From NCBI RefSeq assembly GCF_024347215.1, contig NZ_AP025282.1, positions 4,278,001-4,342,000 of the forward strand: a stretch of 64,000 nt of DNA, written 5' to 3'. The DNA comes from Aliamphritea ceti (GTDB lineage Bacteria; Pseudomonadota; Gammaproteobacteria; Pseudomonadales; Balneatricaceae). The notes below the pieces were generated by a model, which saw only the letters and a program-made list of their open reading frames with translations, made no database searches and was not told the DNA's origin. Every line of letters starts with the position of its first letter. Position 1 is the stretch's first letter. Both the position numbers and the translations under genes were made by a program. Of the stretch, positions 62,681 to 64,000 are shown piece after piece.

Positions 62681-63496
62681 ATGTCAGGATTAAAAATAAA
62701 CGCCGTCTGCATGACCTTCGACCTGCCTGACGGCAGCGCCGTTGAAGCCCTGAAAGATATCAACCTCGAACTAAAAAAAGGTGAGCTGATGTCGGTGCTT
62801 GGGCCCTCCGGTTGCGGTAAAAGTACACTGCTCAACATTCTCGCCGGTTTTCTTGCACCAACCTCAGGCCATGTCATTCTCAACCATGATGATGCACCTG
62901 ATACAGAAGTGCTTGGACCCGGCCGTGAACGGGGCATGGTCTTCCAGCAAGGTGCGCTATTTGAATGGATGAGCGTCCGGGAAAACATCGGCTTTGGCCC
63001 CCGTATGAAAGGCACTAATGAAAACACCATCAATGCCCGGGTAGATGAATTACTTGAAATCGTTGGCCTGCACGACTTCGGTGAAAAAATGATTTATGAG
63101 CTGTCCGGCGGCATGCAGCAACGAGTCGCACTGGCACGCTGTCTTGCCAATGACCCGGATGTCATTTTAATGGACGAACCATTGGGCGCACTGGATGCCC
63201 TGACCCGGGAAAAAATGCAAAGCCTGGTACTGGATATCTGGAAGAAGACCGGTAAGACCATCATTCTCATCACCCACTCTGTGGAAGAAGCTCTCCTGCT
63301 GGGCGAACGCCTACTGGTAATGGCACCCCGCCCTGGTCGCATCCACAAAGAATATCAGCTTCCATTTGCAGAACTGGGCGCCCGCGCCGATCTGCGTGAA
63401 GTTAAGAAGCATCCTGATTTTGCAATCAAACGGGAAGAAATTCTCGGCATGATCTGGGATATGGAAGAAGAAATCATGGGCCGTAAGGAGGCTTAG
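62681..63496 (+). CDS. TauB/SsuB-like ABC transporter ATP-binding protein
   Basis: 271 residues with all ABC ATPase motifs: Walker A GPSGCGKST (about 44-52), Q-loop FQQGALFEWMSVRENIGFG, signature LSGGMQQRVALARCLA, Walker B VILMDEPLGALD and the H-loop ITHSVEEALLLG. It belongs to the nitrate/sulfonate/taurine-type (TauB/SsuB) subgroup. It powers the importer whose binding protein lies 80 bp upstream and whose permease begins 1 bp downstream. Confidence 0.93.
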   Translation: MSGLKINAVCMTFDLPDGSAVEALKDINLELKKGELMSVLGPSGCGKSTLLNILAGFLAPTSGHVILNHDDAPDTEVLGPGRERGMVFQQGALFEWMSVRENIGFGPRMKGTNENTINARVDELLEIVGLHDFGEKMIYELSGGMQQRVALARCLANDPDVILMDEPLGALDALTREKMQSLVLDIWKKTGKTIILITHSVEEALLLGERLLVMAPRPGRIHKEYQLPFAELGARADLREVKKHPDFAIKREEILGMIWDMEEEIMGRKEA

Positions 63497-63497
63497 T

Positions 63498-64000
63498 ATG
63501 TGGCAGGAATTTCTCGCTCTCAGTTCCGACACCCTGTCTCTGGCGGTCGGTATCGCTATCATCTTTTCCCTGTATGTTGGTATTAGCGGTTTTTGTTACA
63601 TGGCGTTCAGCCTAGTATCACAATTCCGCCCACAACATGCAGACTTCACCAGCCGTAAAACTGTCACCTTTGGTGATGAAAGCGCGGTCACAGCTAACCG
63701 GGTCGCTTCGGTTCTGGCGGTTATCACTATCTTCCTTATCTGGGGTGTATTCACAGGTTCAAAAATTGTGCCCTTACATGTACCGGGTCCTTTCAGTGGC
63801 AACACCAGCTTCACCTATACAGCTGAAAACACACTGGGCAAAACAGCCACCGCTACCGTACATGTACAGGTAAAAGACGCCGAAACCCCGGCGCATAATT
63901 TTAATCTGGATACAGCTCAGGGATTCGCCAGTGACGATCAGCTGATCGTGCCGGTTTCCCGTAGCAAGCTGCTTAAAGCACAAAAAAATGATCGGGGCGG
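63498..64000 (+). CDS. TauC/SsuC-like ABC permease with extra N-terminal periplasmic domain (3' end outside window)
   Basis: 167 codons open to the window edge. The ATG at 63498 has AAGGAG upstream and follows the ATPase stop by 1 bp. One helix (about 16-42) and a second (about 70-92) flank a roughly 25-residue polar loop. A periplasmic stretch from about 95 follows (GNTSFTYTAENTLGKTATATVHVQV), which reads like a beta-sandwich insert. Typical TauC/SsuC proteins (about 250-280 residues, 6 TM) have no such domain. The permease core would lie past the window end. Its place after the ATPase makes the transporter role likely; the family assignment rests on context. Confidence 0.72.
   Translation, partial: MWQEFLALSSDTLSLAVGIAIIFSLYVGISGFCYMAFSLVSQFRPQHADFTSRKTVTFGDESAVTANRVASVLAVITIFLIWGVFTGSKIVPLHVPGPFSGNTSFTYTAENTLGKTATATVHVQVKDAETPAHNFNLDTAQGFASDDQLIVPVSRSKLLKAQKNDRG

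Noticed and set aside
1..64000. tRNA, rRNA, insertion sequence, prophage or integron
   Set aside because: I saw no cloverleaf-like segment with a CCA end, no transposase or integrase motif, and no rRNA-like conserved stretch. A covariance or profile search could still find small RNAs.

Overview
The window looks like chromosome from a marine gammaproteobacterium, probably Oceanospirillales (Neptunomonas/Amphritea/Marinomonas-like). This is inferred from gene content: a giant RTX adhesin, many c-di-GMP and chemotaxis proteins, a TonB iron-uptake module, and a demethylating flavoprotein beside a taurine-type ABC importer. I cannot run a search to confirm the taxon. I see no rRNA, tRNA, CRISPR array, insertion sequence or prophage.

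Layout. 1-2907 (-): a CHASE2 membrane sensor, cut by the window edge just where a GGDEF-like segment begins, with a LysM/FecR envelope protein. 3459-5420 (+): an orphan PotD-like binding protein and an SDR. 5535-24464 (-): a 6309-residue LapA-type adhesin with an N-terminal retention module carrying a TAAG site, 28 exact 591-bp (197-aa) double Ig-like repeats, RTX nonapeptides and a type I secretion C-terminus. Its secretion machinery and the LapD/LapG control proteins are not in the window. 25134-28370 (+): a four-gene set of K+ channel, DUF350, DUF1190 lipoprotein and glutathionylspermidine-synthase-like ATP-grasp. 28392-30581: a membrane AraC regulator divergent from an exported alpha/beta hydrolase. 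30629-34946 (-): an ECF sigma, FecR and TonB receptor iron module behind a Fur-like box.

35361-46069: a signalling block with a degenerate HD-GYP protein, an Aer-like two-PAS chemoreceptor, a TrmK-like methyltransferase, a NIT-domain chemoreceptor, and a translationally coupled pair of di-heme cytochrome c peroxidase and DAHL-like/GGDEF diguanylate cyclase. 46259-57964: mostly metabolic genes (two EamA exporters, class II aldolase, a binding-protein domain with no signal peptide, pdxH, a methyltransferase, a Cys/Met PLP enzyme, HAD phosphatase, TauE/SafE, a Tat-exported unknown, MmcQ/YjbR). 57936-64000: a LysR regulator divergent from an FAD/GCV_T demethylase-type oxidoreductase, followed by a TauABC-like importer whose permease runs off the end.

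The main themes are surface attachment and c-di-GMP. A LapA-type adhesin, one intact GGDEF protein with an I-site, a degenerate HD-GYP protein and a CHASE2 protein that probably continues into GGDEF share one 46-kb stretch. That they act in one circuit is inference. The most distinctive structures are the recently expanded higher-order repeat inside the adhesin (about 8898-15906), the channel/DUF350/DUF1190/ATP-grasp island, and the peroxidase-cyclase pair.
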